Under the pieces are notes generated by a model. It was not told where the DNA came from and did not search any database. It worked only from the letters and a program-made list of their open reading frames with translations. From positions 15,977 through 66,570 of the forward strand of contig DESS01000144.1 in NCBI GenBank assembly GCA_002361335.1: a stretch of DNA of 50,594 nucleotides. The letters are read 5' to 3'. The translations under genes and the position numbers were made by a program. Below are positions 16,984-25,525 of this stretch, one piece after another. Within the stretch, counting starts at the first letter, position 1. Every line of letters begins with the position of its first letter. The stretch is from Richelia sp. UBA3308 (lineage in GTDB: Bacteria; Cyanobacteriota; Cyanobacteriia; Cyanobacteriales; Nostocaceae).

Positions 16984-17883
16984 ATGTTTCAGCCATTGGG
17001 ATTTGAGCGTTTATCAGTAAATACATCATTAGGTAGAATAATTTATTATACCAATACAGGTTCTCTTTGGCAGGATAAAATAACTAGCAGTACAGACAAA
17101 GAAACCTTGGTATTCCTACACGGATTTGGTGGTGGCTCTTCTGCCTATGAATGGTCAAAAGTTTATCCAGCTTTTGCAGGAGAATATCGAATTATTGCGC
17201 CGGATTTGCTCGGTTGGGGGGAATCGGAGCATCCAGCGCGAAACTACCGTGATGAAGATTATTTAACTACGATTAAGGAGTTTTTGCAGCAAACCTGTGA
17301 TGGTGCGGTAACGACGATCGCTTCTTCTTTAACAGCAGCATTGACAATTCGAGTTGCCATAAATCATCCAGAATTATTTAAGTCTTTGATTCTTACGACT
17401 CCAGCAGGGCTATCGGATTTTGGTGAAAATTATTCCCGTAGCTTTTTTGCACAGTTGATTAGTACACCAATTCTCGACAAGTTTATTTATACTACTGGGG
17501 TGGCAACTAGCGGTGGTATTCGTAGCTTCTTAGAGCAACGGCAATTTGCTAATTCTAATCGAGTATATGAAGAAATTGTAGAAGCTTATTTAGAGTCTGC
17601 GAAAAAACTAAATGCGGAATATGCGGCGCTGTCATTTGTACGGGGTGATTTGTGCTTTGATTTATCCGAATATATTCAACAATTAACAACACCTACAGCG
17701 ATTATTTGGGGACAGAAATCACAGTTTACTGGACCAGAAATAGGGCAGCGTTTAGCGCAAATGAATACCCAAGCGATTAAATATTTTCAACAATTAGAAG
17801 ATGTTGGATTAACACCCCAGTTAGAATTGCCAGGTGTAACAATTGGTTTAATCCGGAAGTTTATAAATTCCCTTAGTAAATAG
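16984..17883 (+). CDS. Alpha/beta-hydrolase-fold protein, probably without normal triad
   Basis: A 299-residue protein with clear alpha/beta-hydrolase sequence. The oxyanion loop FLHGFGGGS is near residue 44, then IIAPDLLGWGESEHP. The nucleophile elbow reads TIASSLTAA with Ser115 in the position of GHSxGG. The later acid position, usually WGxxD, reads IWGQKSQF, with Ser instead of Asp. The final GH motif reads DVGLTPQLE, with Leu where the catalytic His should be. The nucleophile is therefore present but the Asp and His are missing by this alignment, and the elbow glycines are Ala and Thr. It may be a non-catalytic fold or use other residues. No signal peptide. Confidence 0.85.
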   Translation: MFQPLGFERLSVNTSLGRIIYYTNTGSLWQDKITSSTDKETLVFLHGFGGGSSAYEWSKVYPAFAGEYRIIAPDLLGWGESEHPARNYRDEDYLTTIKEFLQQTCDGAVTTIASSLTAALTIRVAINHPELFKSLILTTPAGLSDFGENYSRSFFAQLISTPILDKFIYTTGVATSGGIRSFLEQRQFANSNRVYEEIVEAYLESAKKLNAEYAALSFVRGDLCFDLSEYIQQLTTPTAIIWGQKSQFTGPEIGQRLAQMNTQAIKYFQQLEDVGLTPQLELPGVTIGLIRKFINSLSK

Positions 17884-18077
17884 TAATAAGTCATCAGCCT
17901 GGCGAACCCTCACGACTGATGACTTATAAAATTATAAACATGGGAAAGCTCCCTATAACAAGCCAAAAACATTATAACTAAGCAGAAGCACAAATAAAAA
18001 TACCATTCAAAATAACTAGTATTAAGTAATCTTGAATTTTGGAAAGTGTTACCAATAAAACGGTCTCAAAATAACTA

Positions 18078-18110
18078 AAAGTAGAAAATAATTATGACTT
18101 TTTCTACTTT
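18078..18110. terminator. Hairpin in the convergent spacer
   Basis: AAAGTAGAAAA (18078-18088) pairs perfectly with TTTTCTACTTT (18100-18110) around an 11-nt loop, between two converging genes. It is a plausible bidirectional terminator. A second inverted repeat built on GCTAGC lies at about 18117-18145 and overlaps the stop of the minus-strand gene. Confidence 0.55.
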
Positions 18111-18133
18111 CAACAAGGCTAGCTTTTTTTCTA

Positions 18134-18445
18134 TTAGCTAGCTTTTTTACGGGAGTTTGTAACTACGAGTTCAAATTCCCAGCCAGGAAGCTGCTGTACT
18201 GATTTACTAATGCGACGTAAATCTTCAGAACCGTTACAATTGAGATTTTGTCGCGTTCTAACTTTAGCAGCAACAACCTTCTTATCATTTACGGCTATCA
18301 AATCAAGCGAACAATCTGCAAGTATCGAAGGTAGTTTGTCTGGAGTCGGATTAATAGTAACTGAATAACCTTGCTGGCGGTATTCTCTGGCAAGCTTTAA
18401 CAGTCGTCTATGTTCCAATGGATTTTGATTGTCCTGATAGCTCAT
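18134..18445 (-). CDS. AHJR-like (PD-(D/E)XK-fold) protein with altered active site
   Basis: A 103-residue protein that resembles the cyanobacterial REase_AHJR-like family (archaeal Holliday-junction-resolvase-like restriction-endonuclease fold). The pattern is an N-terminal helix (RLLKLAREYRQQGY), a strand with SVTINPTPDKLPSIL, the LDLIAV strand holding the conserved Asp, then KKVVAAKVRTR where the E-x-K element should be. By my alignment the catalytic Glu and Lys are replaced by Lys and Arg. The C-terminal QQLPGWEFELVVTN is characteristic of the family. It may bind DNA or protein without cutting. It lies 260 bp downstream of a RusA-type resolvase gene on the same strand. Confidence 0.7.
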   Translation of the reverse strand: MSYQDNQNPLEHRRLLKLAREYRQQGYSVTINPTPDKLPSILADCSLDLIAVNDKKVVAAKVRTRQNLNCNGSEDLRRISKSVQQLPGWEFELVVTNSRKKAS

Positions 18446-18604
18446 ATCTGTTACTGAGAGTTATCCTTGCTGAAGTATCAATCACTTCACTTATTATAGA
18501 ACAAACCTATAGGAATGGTACTGTTAAATGCGTTGCAATATTTATATAAGTTTTCTATTAATTTATCAAAAAAATAGTCGTTTTCAGCTATAAAATAATA
18601 GCAT

Positions 18605-18641
18605 AATACGCGCTTATTCTTACATTTAATAAGCGCATTAT
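18605..18641. terminator. Strong hairpin downstream of the RusA-like gene
   Basis: GCGCTTATT (18610-18618) pairs with AATAAGCGC (18628-18636), 9-nt loop. Flanking ATAAT/ATTAT can extend the stem past a small bulge. It lies about 70 bp after the stop of the minus-strand RusA-like gene, so it is probably a terminator or mRNA 3'-end structure. No clear T-run is present. Confidence 0.55.
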
Positions 18642-18705
18642 CGCAGTAATTTCCTCATGGTTATATACACTTCAAGAGCCAGGTAGATGCTTTTTATTAT
18701 CTTGA

Positions 18706-19125
18706 TTAAGATAAATCACCAGGATCTGGTGCAGCTTCAATTTTAATGTGCAAAAATTCTTCTCCGTTGGAAAATCCTTCTGCTAAAGCCGGAGACATAC
18801 CTTTGACTCTAAAAGAACCATTTAGATTACGACGACGGCTGATGAAATCTGTAATTTGATAATCATCAACATAAATCAAACCATTTAAAGCATCCCTGAT
18901 TGGTTTTACTATATTGTCACTATCTGGAACGGCTGATTCGTCGCCTGGATCTGCATCATAATAATGCGTAATAATAACTTGGACATAATCTCCTAAGGGA
19001 GTATCTTGCTCCCAATAAGATTCGGCAGTTTCACGAACTTTTTTCTTCCAATCATTTACGCGTTTGCGTACTTTATTTTGGTGAGAAACTGGTTTACCAA
19101 TTACTACAAATTCAAATGGCAGCAT
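18706..19125 (-). CDS. RusA-family Holliday-junction resolvase-like nuclease
   Basis: About 139 residues from ATG 19125. A frame open to 19158 adds MTLTLIYEIFS, but the family begins with the LPFEFVVIGKP strand, so the internal start is preferred. RusA enzymes are small dimeric Mg-dependent nucleases that resolve four-way junctions. The acidic active-site residues are visible in PDSDNIVKPIRDALNG and YVDDYQI. Basic residues early in the protein (NKVRKRVNDWKKKV) fit DNA binding. RusA is prophage-borne in E. coli, but related chromosomal genes are common in cyanobacteria and no phage genes are near. Its neighbour downstream is another nuclease-fold protein. Confidence 0.82.
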   Translation of the reverse strand: MLPFEFVVIGKPVSHQNKVRKRVNDWKKKVRETAESYWEQDTPLGDYVQVIITHYYDADPGDESAVPDSDNIVKPIRDALNGLIYVDDYQITDFISRRRNLNGSFRVKGMSPALAEGFSNGEEFLHIKIEAAPDPGDLS

Positions 19126-19369
19126 TGAGAAAATCTCGTAGATAAGTGTAAGCGTCAATTTGCTCGCAATTGATTATCTCGCAGCGATCGTTGATTTCAC
19201 TTTTTTGTGGGCTTCATCACCTTGACGGGCACCCTTGACTTTGACAAATAAAATAATTAATTTCCACAAAAGAAGTAACAATAATTTAGTTGACTTTTCA
19301 GTAAATGAACCCTATGATAATTCTGTGCAATTTTAGAGTGCAATAATGAATAACTAGTAAGATATACCG

Positions 19370-19445
19370 GTGTAGCATTCTCGATTAATTTCCTTGTAAT
19401 CGTTTCTCTATTAACACTCTTTTTATTTTGTTTGAAATGCTACAC
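19370..19445. other. Nested inverted repeat, possible structured RNA
   Basis: GTGTAGCATT (19370-19379) is the perfect reverse complement of AATGCTACAC (19436-19445). Inside the 56-nt loop a second stem, CGATTA (19382-19387) / TAATCG (19397-19402), can form. The arrangement would give a branched hairpin RNA. No family recognised. Confidence 0.4.
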
Positions 19446-19861
19446 TTTAGTTATTTGTTGACACTTACACGCTAACATATCAAAATATTAAACATCAACA
19501 TTTTTTCGTTACCAGCCAGTTAATTTTCGCTATAATAATGGCATTTTGTACTTAACAAAACAATTAATTTAGTAAAAACATAAATTAGCAAACATTGTGT
19601 GATAAAAAACAATGTATTTTGCATGAATAAAATTTAAAATAATTATACTTATCCCTATAAGTAGGTTGGTGTTGAAAATAGTAGTTAGGGCAAGTGAGTA
19701 GTGAATAGTGATATTGTTCAAGGCTTTGGAGCCAGTTTACCCAAGCTGTAAGTAAGTTCGGGTAAATTTTCGGCCGACTTACTTAAGCTTGTTTCATTAG
19801 TTTTGACTGGTTAGTTTTTATCGAAATTACAGCATATTTCATAGAGCCGCTGGTACATTTT

Positions 19862-19890
19862 AACGGGCAGAGATGCCCCTACCACAAGAG
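19862..19890 (-). repeat. Dispersed hairpin repeat (copy 2, reverse orientation)
   Basis: Reads CTCTTGTGGTAGGGGCATCT followed by CTGCCCGTT on the minus strand. It is the same element as at 13784, 22943, 32617 and 49999. Confidence 0.75.
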
Positions 19891-20096
19891 CTTTAAAATA
19901 TAGTACTGTACTTCATTTATCTGAAAACTGTTGTATGTAGAGATTGATATATAATCTCTCTACAAGCTATATTTTCAATTATCTAAAAAAATAATCTCCT
20001 CGCTACAAACGGGAGACTATTACAAACTCAACTTGAACATTACTAGACTTTCTAGATAATTAGAACTAACGCAATTGTCACATAACCTTAAATCGA

Positions 20097-20630
20097 CTAT
20101 TTATCTTCAATTCTGATATCAATAACACTGCCTTTGAAATTGTAATTAAAACCTTCTAATTCAAAAGGTATACCAATTTTTACTTTACTATTACCTAAAA
20201 CAGGTCCGTTATCAGTAACTGTTGCTTTACCTGCTAAAGTTAAAAGCATATCAGTACTAAAGACATTTTCTCTGGGATCTGGAATTAATTTAACGCTGCC
20301 ATCCGGTTGTGTCACACTGATTTTTCTCTCTAGCACTTCAATAGATTTAATCGGAATTTGTCCATAGGGTTGATTGCGGATGATAAGGTTTGTTTTGCCT
20401 CCTTTCTTAAACCCTTGATCGGATAATCTATCAATGTCGCGTACTTTTAATCCCCGAACAACCAAATCAACTTCAATGGGCTTTGTTGTCGTACCTACTT
20501 GAGCAACAGAACCAGTAGTACCTGGGAATAAAAATATACCACATATTACTAGCAAAATTACTAAGGCAGCACCAATATCTAGGATATTGAATTTACCAAA
20601 TAAGCGACCTTTGGAATCTAATATAGCCAT
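20097..20630 (-). CDS. DUF4330 domain membrane-anchored protein
   Basis: About 177 residues from ATG 20630; an in-frame TTG at 20636 is less likely. The N-terminus MAILDSKGRLFGKFNILDIGA, followed by one membrane helix (about 15-37), is the signature of the cyanobacterial DUF4330 family. The rest is predicted outside the membrane: a repeated beta pattern with VDLVVRGLKVRDIDRLSDQGFKKGGKTNLIIRNQPYG, then a second beta domain ending in SVIDIRIEDK. The family's function is not known to me. It lies divergent from the M48 protease across a 355-bp spacer. Confidence 0.85.
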   Translation of the reverse strand: MAILDSKGRLFGKFNILDIGAALVILLVICGIFLFPGTTGSVAQVGTTTKPIEVDLVVRGLKVRDIDRLSDQGFKKGGKTNLIIRNQPYGQIPIKSIEVLERKISVTQPDGSVKLIPDPRENVFSTDMLLTLAGKATVTDNGPVLGNSKVKIGIPFELEGFNYNFKGSVIDIRIEDK

Positions 20631-20636
20631 AATCAA

Positions 20637-20976
20637 TTTTTCCTATTTAGAGAAGAATAAAGGATTGATATTAGTTAACATGAAAGAAGCTGAGGTAGAA
20701 GTGAATAGTATGTGAGATGAAGTATCAAAGATAAAGGATGAAGGATAAAATACCAAGATTGTTTCCTTCATCTAATTATGTGACAGTTTATTAATAACAC
20801 TACTTTTCATAGCTTTCATGAAAAAAACCGCGATTCGTTGCCATGTTTAACAGAATCGTTAGTGTTAAGTCAAGGCAATTCGATTACTGATTACGAGATT
20901 ACTTTTCCTCTAAGTAAAACCTGCAACTTATAAGCCTATTTACCGTCCTATTATTTACATTCTTCTAAAAACCTCC
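20637..20976. other. Divergent spacer between DUF4330 and M48 genes
   Basis: A 340-bp region expected to contain both promoters. CGATTCG near 20831 and AGAATCG near 20854 form a small inverted repeat. Nothing else stands out. Confidence 0.4.
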
Positions 20977-20985
20977 TTGAACTTG

Positions 20986-21849
20986 ATGATGATTGAAAAT
21001 AACAGCTTTTCTTTGAATTTACGTTCTCTACGAAAAAGATTATTTTATCCGTTAATTTCTTTAGTTACAGTTATAAGCTTGTGCTTAAGTACACCTTATA
21101 TAGCACGTGGTTTTTCTATATGGGACATACTGCGTCAAGGTGTCCAAATAATTCAACTTTCTAATATATCAGAGCGGCAAGAAGTTCAGCTTGGTAAGCA
21201 AATAAATCAGCAATTACTTAAAAGCGATGTTAAACTTTACCGTAATTCTCAAATAAATAACTACATCCAAAGAATTGGTAAGCGTCTAGAAGCGCATAAT
21301 ACTCGAAAGAAAATTCCCTACACATTTCAGGTAGTCAAAGATGACAGTATAAATGCTTTTGCTACTACTGGTGGATATGTTTATATTAATACTGGTTTAA
21401 TTAAAGCTGCTGATAATGAAGCAGAATTAGCAAGTGTAGTCGCTCATGAAATTGGTCATATTGAGGGCGAACACGTAATCAAACAGATGAAGAGAACTGC
21501 GATCGCCAGAGGTTTGGCTACAGCAGCAGGTGTTGAGGAAAGCAAATTTGTCCAGCTTGGTTTAGAATTAGGTTATCGCCGTCCTAAGAGTCGTGAAGCC
21601 GAACGTGATGCCGATCGCCGGGGATTAAGAATTCTCACAAATGCTGGTTATGCCCCTCAAGAAATGGTTTCCTTTATGAAGAAGTTGAAAAGCAAAAGCA
21701 GAGGTTCGGTTCCTACGTTTTTAAGTACCCACCCTTCAACCAATAATCGCGTGCAATATCTTCAGAGTTGGGTTAACGCCCAGGGTAAAAAAGGAAACTA
21801 TGGCTTAAGTAAAGCTGCATATCGTAACAATATTCGACCATTGTTGTAA
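20986..21849 (+). CDS. M48 family zinc metalloprotease
   Basis: About 287 residues from ATG 20986. A TTG at 20977 is an alternative and an ATG at 20989 is possible; no Shine-Dalgarno site decides. A membrane-anchor or signal segment (about residues 20-40, LISLVTVISLCLSTP) precedes the peptidase domain. The zinc motif HEIGH is near residue 155, with the third ligand Glu in SREAERDADRRG near 205. The C-terminal SFMKKLKS...LSTHPSTNNRVQYL is typical of periplasmic M48 proteins of the BepA/LoiP type, which degrade or chaperone misfolded envelope proteins. A role in envelope quality control is inferred. A TAGTAGT repeat follows the stop codon. Confidence 0.92.
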   Translation: MMIENNSFSLNLRSLRKRLFYPLISLVTVISLCLSTPYIARGFSIWDILRQGVQIIQLSNISERQEVQLGKQINQQLLKSDVKLYRNSQINNYIQRIGKRLEAHNTRKKIPYTFQVVKDDSINAFATTGGYVYINTGLIKAADNEAELASVVAHEIGHIEGEHVIKQMKRTAIARGLATAAGVEESKFVQLGLELGYRRPKSREAERDADRRGLRILTNAGYAPQEMVSFMKKLKSKSRGSVPTFLSTHPSTNNRVQYLQSWVNAQGKKGNYGLSKAAYRNNIRPLL

Positions 21850-21915
21850 TAGTTAGTAGTTAGTAGTTAGTAGTTAGTAGTTAGTAGTGAAGAGTGAGTA
21901 GTGAGGAGTTAGGAG
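21850..21915. repeat. GTTAGTA heptamer tract
   Basis: About four and a half GTTAGTA units followed by degenerate GAGTGAGTAGTGAGGAGTTAGGAG occupy the convergent spacer between the protease and phosphatase genes. Confidence 0.85.
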
Positions 21916-21946
21916 TTATAACCTTCAAGATACAGAAGTTTAACCT

Positions 21947-22711
21947 CTAACCCCATATACTTTTACGTTTACGCTTAACCTTAGACGGAGTTATATTCAC
22001 TTTTGCGGATACTTCTTCTAAAGGTAAGGTACTGACTTTATTTTTAAACACGTTGACTTGGTACACCTGAGAATTTGTGACATCTAATGCGCTCAACCAA
22101 CCGCTACGGGGATGATAAGCGCCTGTATCTAAATCTAGCCAACCAGGGCCACTAGCGATTTTACCGACTGGAATTTGAGGAAGAGTAAAGGTAATAGTGT
22201 GACCAACGATAATTATTTTATCTGAAAAATAAGGCTTTTGAATTCTGTGAAATTTTTCTCGAATCCAGCAAAATTCTTCGGCGGTTTGTTCTTCTATCGT
22301 TTTTGAAGGATCAATTCCTGCGTGAACTAAAAAGATGTCTCCTAAATCTAGATATAAAGGTAAATTTTGGAACCATTCCAGATGCTCCTGTGGTACTTTT
22401 CCACCTTTATAGCTTGCTAGGGTTGCTTGTCCACCACTGTAAAGCCATCCTTGGACGCTTTGACTAGAAGCATTTTTATCTGTAAGAATTTTAATTAACA
22501 TATGCTCGTGGTTTCCCAGCAAGCAAGGGTAGGAATTATCTTTGACAAAATCCACTACTTGGGAACTCTGGGGACCTCTATCTATTAAATCACCTAGAAA
22601 ATAAATTTGGTCTTCTGTTGTTGGGGCGATCGCATCTAACAATTGCATCAAGCCTTGATAGTGCCCATGCACATCCCCAATAACTATACGCCGGTGGCTA
22701 GTTGCATTCAT
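21947..22711 (-). CDS. Calcineurin-like metallophosphoesterase (PPP/ApaH-like)
   Basis: A 254-residue phosphatase with the full metal-binding set: GDVHGHYQGL near residue 12, GDLIDRGPQS near 40, GNHEH near 68, then VGHT near 170 and a late His-containing strand. This is the layout of bacterial PrpA/PrpB-like Ser/Thr phosphatases and diadenosine-tetraphosphate hydrolases, which cannot be separated by motif alone. The C-terminus ends in a basic tail (KVKRKRKSIWG) that could bind nucleic acid or lipid headgroups. A protein-phosphatase role would fit the protein kinase elsewhere in the window, but that is speculation. Confidence 0.88.
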   Translation of the reverse strand: MNATSHRRIVIGDVHGHYQGLMQLLDAIAPTTEDQIYFLGDLIDRGPQSSQVVDFVKDNSYPCLLGNHEHMLIKILTDKNASSQSVQGWLYSGGQATLASYKGGKVPQEHLEWFQNLPLYLDLGDIFLVHAGIDPSKTIEEQTAEEFCWIREKFHRIQKPYFSDKIIIVGHTITFTLPQIPVGKIASGPGWLDLDTGAYHPRSGWLSALDVTNSQVYQVNVFKNKVSTLPLEEVSAKVNITPSKVKRKRKSIWG

Positions 22712-23057
22712 GGGTTAATATAAATTTTGTTTTATACTTTTGATTCAGTGAAAATTACTATCAATCAGAAAATAAATATAAAAAATTGTCCAAAAATCAG
22801 TTTAATAAAATTAATTGTAAAAATAAACACTGAAATGTTACAAACCATATTAATTAAAAGTCAATAGTCAATTTTTTCGTTTGGTTTATCTCAACATAAG
22901 TACTAATTCTGAGATAAAGTGTCATAAAAGTAACTGTTATATTGTGGCACGGGCATCCCTGCCCGTCAGAATCTACTTCACCTTCCACAAAATCTGCTGT
23001 AAAACTCCATAAAGCTTTAAAATTCAAATTGGTAAAGTTAATTTTCGGGAGTATATC
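22712..23057. other. Divergent spacer upstream of the DUF2470 gene
   Basis: 346 bp, AT-rich, holding copy 3 of the dispersed hairpin repeat. No gene seen. Confidence 0.5.
22943..22966 (+). repeat. Dispersed hairpin repeat (copy 3)
   Basis: TGTGGCACGGGCATCCCTGCCCGT: ACGGGC (22949-22954) pairs with GCCCGT (22961-22966). Confidence 0.8.
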
Positions 23058-23333
23058 ATGTCCGATGAATTTTCTAGTCAAGTTAGCGATCGCATTTGTA
23101 AGCACATGAATGAAGATCATGCGGATGCGGTGGCGCTTTACGCTCAGGCTTATGGTAATTTAGAGGATGTAACAGCAGCACAAATGCTTTCTATTGATGC
23201 TGAAGGAATGAATTTACAAGCACAGGTAAATGGAGAAGAGGTACCTGTAAGAATAAAATTCGACCATACTTTAGAAAATGCCGAAGATGCTCATCATACC
23301 TTGATTGACATGTTGAAACAAGCAAGGAAATAA
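23058..23333 (+). CDS. DUF2470 domain protein (HugZ-like fragment)
   Basis: A 91-residue single-domain protein. DUF2470 is the small domain found at the C-terminus of HugZ-like haem-utilisation and pyridoxamine-oxidase-fold proteins, where HMNEDH forms part of the haem or iron contact. Here ICKHMNEDHADAVALY spans about residues 13-28, followed by a DAEGMNLQA strand and VRIKFDHTLENAEDAH. Stand-alone copies are usual in cyanobacteria and plants. Haem binding is inferred from the family and not shown. No catalytic partner domain is present. A HIP1 octamer lies within codons 10-13. Confidence 0.85.
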   Translation: MSDEFSSQVSDRICKHMNEDHADAVALYAQAYGNLEDVTAAQMLSIDAEGMNLQAQVNGEEVPVRIKFDHTLENAEDAHHTLIDMLKQARK

Positions 23334-23639
23334 CCTTTTTGTTTATGCTTATGATTTTTTCCCTTCGTATTTAAATTCGGATTTAAGCGTAAAAGCATTG
23401 CAGGGTGGGTGACAGGAAAAATAAAACTTTTGATGTCACGCACCAATATAAGCGGAAGTAACAATCACATAAGTCCTGTTACAATCAATTAAGAGGATAT
23501 TTAATCAGTATTTTTTTACTATTATCTGGAATGATCCCCCCTTCCCCACCTATAAAGGCGGGTAAAGTCCCCTTTTTTAAGGGGGATTTAGGGGGATCTC
23601 AAATATCGGGTAGTTTGATATGACTTTTGGGTTCATTCT
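23334..23639. other. Convergent spacer with long hairpin element
   Basis: 306 bp between the ends of the DUF2470 and Tab2 genes; contains the palindromic element at 23533-23598 and a GGGTGGGTGACAGG stretch at 23403. Confidence 0.5.
23533..23598. repeat. GATCCCCCC...GGGGGATC intergenic repeat
   Basis: A 66-bp element flanked by GATCCCCC and GGGGGATC, with an internal hairpin CCCCTTTTTTAAGGGG (about 23569-23585). This C/G-rich palindrome is a frequent dispersed repeat in cyanobacteria. It can also act as a bidirectional terminator for the two convergent genes here. Confidence 0.8.
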
Positions 23640-24428
23640 CTAAACTTCTTGTAATAACCAAAAGCCGGTATAAGTCATTCCAGAATCATCTGGTTGTACC
23701 AACAAAAAATGCAGCCCTTGACTTTTCTGTTTGCGCTGTTGATAGACTTTTGCAGCTTTTGAAACTTCCTCATCTTCAAAAGTTGCCACAATCCATCTAT
23801 CTACCAAACCGGCTTCCAACACCAACCCATCGGGCGCACCAGCAATATAGTTTAATTCTACAGGGCGATTTTCCTGTAACCACCTTGCCAAATACATAGA
23901 TTTACGCCCACCATAAATTACCACACCCGGAACCGGCACCGTTGAAGCCAAACCCAAATTTATCGGCATTAAAAAATCGGGTGTATCTAAAATAGGAATT
24001 GGACGCTCAGAAAAAAACTCAGCAATATTACCAGCCCCTAAGGTAGCAAAACTCCATTTATCTCCCCAGATATTTTCCGATAAAGGTACGGGGGGTGGCT
24101 TATCCAAAGCCGTAAATTGCTGTTTTTTTTCCAACCACTTTTTTAAAGCAGTAGTACGACGAGTTGCTTCGACTTTAATACCCAGACTTTTTCCAGCTTG
24201 TTCGATTAAACTTAGAGATTGGGGACGAAACACTTGAATAATATCTGGTAAATGATCGGATGCTGCTTGCTGAATTTGCGAAGTTAACCAGCTAGAATTC
24301 GCTTCTGACTGAAGGCAAGTGGCTTCATATTTAAAATCCAAAGTAGAATTACAAATCGATAAATCCCACAAAACTTGTCCAGATACATCCGGATGTGAAC
24401 GACGATAAAAATCAGCTTGCCAAATCAT
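23640..24428 (-). CDS. Tab2/Atab2 family RNA-binding protein
   Basis: A 262-residue cyanobacterial homologue of algal Tab2 and plant Atab2, which activate translation of photosystem I mRNAs (psaB and others). The family N-terminus WQADFYRR is at residues 3-10, followed by VLWDLSICNS. The C-terminal signature YIAGAPDGLVLEAGLVDRWIVATFEDEEVS and the end SGMTYTGFWLL are conserved. No RNA-binding motif of a standard type is visible; RNA binding is known for the eukaryotic members and is inferred here. Gene order (downstream of fghA across a heptamer tract, same strand) gives no functional hint. Confidence 0.92.
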   Translation of the reverse strand: MIWQADFYRRSHPDVSGQVLWDLSICNSTLDFKYEATCLQSEANSSWLTSQIQQAASDHLPDIIQVFRPQSLSLIEQAGKSLGIKVEATRRTTALKKWLEKKQQFTALDKPPPVPLSENIWGDKWSFATLGAGNIAEFFSERPIPILDTPDFLMPINLGLASTVPVPGVVIYGGRKSMYLARWLQENRPVELNYIAGAPDGLVLEAGLVDRWIVATFEDEEVSKAAKVYQQRKQKSQGLHFLLVQPDDSGMTYTGFWLLQEV

Positions 24429-24429
24429 A

Positions 24430-24515
24430 ATATATTAGTTATTAGTTATTAGTTGTTAGTTGTTAGTTGTGAGTTTTTAGTTGTTAGTTTTTACTCGTTA
24501 CTCGTTACTTGTTAG
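24430..24515. repeat. GTTAGTT/GTTACTC heptamer tract
   Basis: About 85 bp of ATTAGTTATTAGTTGTTAGTTG-type units fill nearly the whole spacer between two minus-strand genes (24429-24519), so the Tab2 gene's 5' leader consists largely of repeat. Confidence 0.9.
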
Positions 24516-24519
24516 TTAT

Positions 24520-25365
24520 TCATTGATTTAAAGCTTTTGCATGATGACTAATATGCTCTTCTATAAAAGTAGAAACGAAATAATAACCATGATCGTAACC
24601 TTCTTGATAACGTAAATTTAGGGGTTGATTAACTTCTTTGCTGGCTTTTTCAAATATATCTGGAAGTAGTTGTTGCTGTTGAAGATATTTATCGTCGCTA
24701 CCTTGATCGATTAAAATTGGACTGTGAAAACCAAATTGCTTTACTAATTGAGTTGCATCATATTCCCGCCAACTTTCTTTGTTTTCACCCAAATAACCGC
24801 CAAGACATTTTTGTCCCCAAGCACATTGCATCGGTGCTGCGATGGGAGCAAAAGCTGAAACCGATTTATATTGTTGGGGGTTTCGTAAAGCACAAATTAA
24901 AGCACCATGCCCCCCCATAGAATGGCCAAATATACTTTGTTTATCTTGTTGTACTGGAAAATTGGTGGCGATTAATTCTGGTAATTCTTTAACAACATAG
25001 CTATACATTTTATAGTGAGATGACCAAGGTTTTTCGGTTGCGTCAACGTAAAAACCTGCACCTGTACCAAAATCGTAGTCGTCATCTTCACCTTTAATCC
25101 CAGTATTACGGGGGCTAGTATCTGGTGCAACTAAAATTAAACCATATTTTGCTGCATATCGTTGCGCTCCCGCTTTGAGCATAAAGTTTTCTTCGGTACA
25201 GGTTAAACCGGAGAGAAAGTAAAGAATTGGTAGCTTTTCAGATTCAACTTGGGGTGGTTGGTAAATGGCAAAGCGCATTTCACCATTACAACTAATTGAG
25301 TGATGGGAGTAAAAGCTGAGTTTTCCATCAAAGGTTTTATATTCGGAGTTGAGGATAAGAGACAT
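24520..25365 (-). CDS. fghA: S-formylglutathione hydrolase
   Basis: A 281-residue esterase-D-type alpha/beta hydrolase that converts S-formylglutathione to formate and glutathione, the second step of glutathione-dependent formaldehyde removal. The triad is intact: Ser149 in GHSMGGHGAL, Asp225 in QGSDDKYL and His259 in EGYDHGYYF. The oxyanion motif LSGLTCTEENF near residue 51, with its typical Cys, and the C-terminal HHAKAL are family features. Length is standard. The partner alcohol dehydrogenase (adhC) is not in the window. Confidence 0.95.
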   Translation of the reverse strand: MSLILNSEYKTFDGKLSFYSHHSISCNGEMRFAIYQPPQVESEKLPILYFLSGLTCTEENFMLKAGAQRYAAKYGLILVAPDTSPRNTGIKGEDDDYDFGTGAGFYVDATEKPWSSHYKMYSYVVKELPELIATNFPVQQDKQSIFGHSMGGHGALICALRNPQQYKSVSAFAPIAAPMQCAWGQKCLGGYLGENKESWREYDATQLVKQFGFHSPILIDQGSDDKYLQQQQLLPDIFEKASKEVNQPLNLRYQEGYDHGYYFVSTFIEEHISHHAKALNQ

Positions 25366-25525
25366 GAAAAATGTTAGAGATTATATTCTGTTGGCATCCT
25401 GATGTTATCCTACCGGTAAATTTGTAGAAAAATCTATATTAAACGTAGATGAGTTACAACAATTTTTATTGTTGATAAACTGGGTTTTTTCCAAAAAAAC
25501 GGCAGCAACCCAATTTTTTTTTAAT

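Larger units (their letters stand above)
19126..20096. other. 971-bp spacer with nested inverted repeat
   Basis: A long AT-rich gap upstream of the RusA-like gene and downstream of DUF4330. No reading frame is convincing. It contains a nested inverted repeat at 19370-19445 and a minus-strand copy of the dispersed hairpin repeat at 19862-19890 (both separate entries). Confidence 0.55.

Noticed and set aside
18160..18185. GAGTTCAAATTCCCAG considered as a tRNA T-arm
   Set aside because: It lies inside the AHJR-like coding sequence and no acceptor or anticodon arms can be drawn around it.
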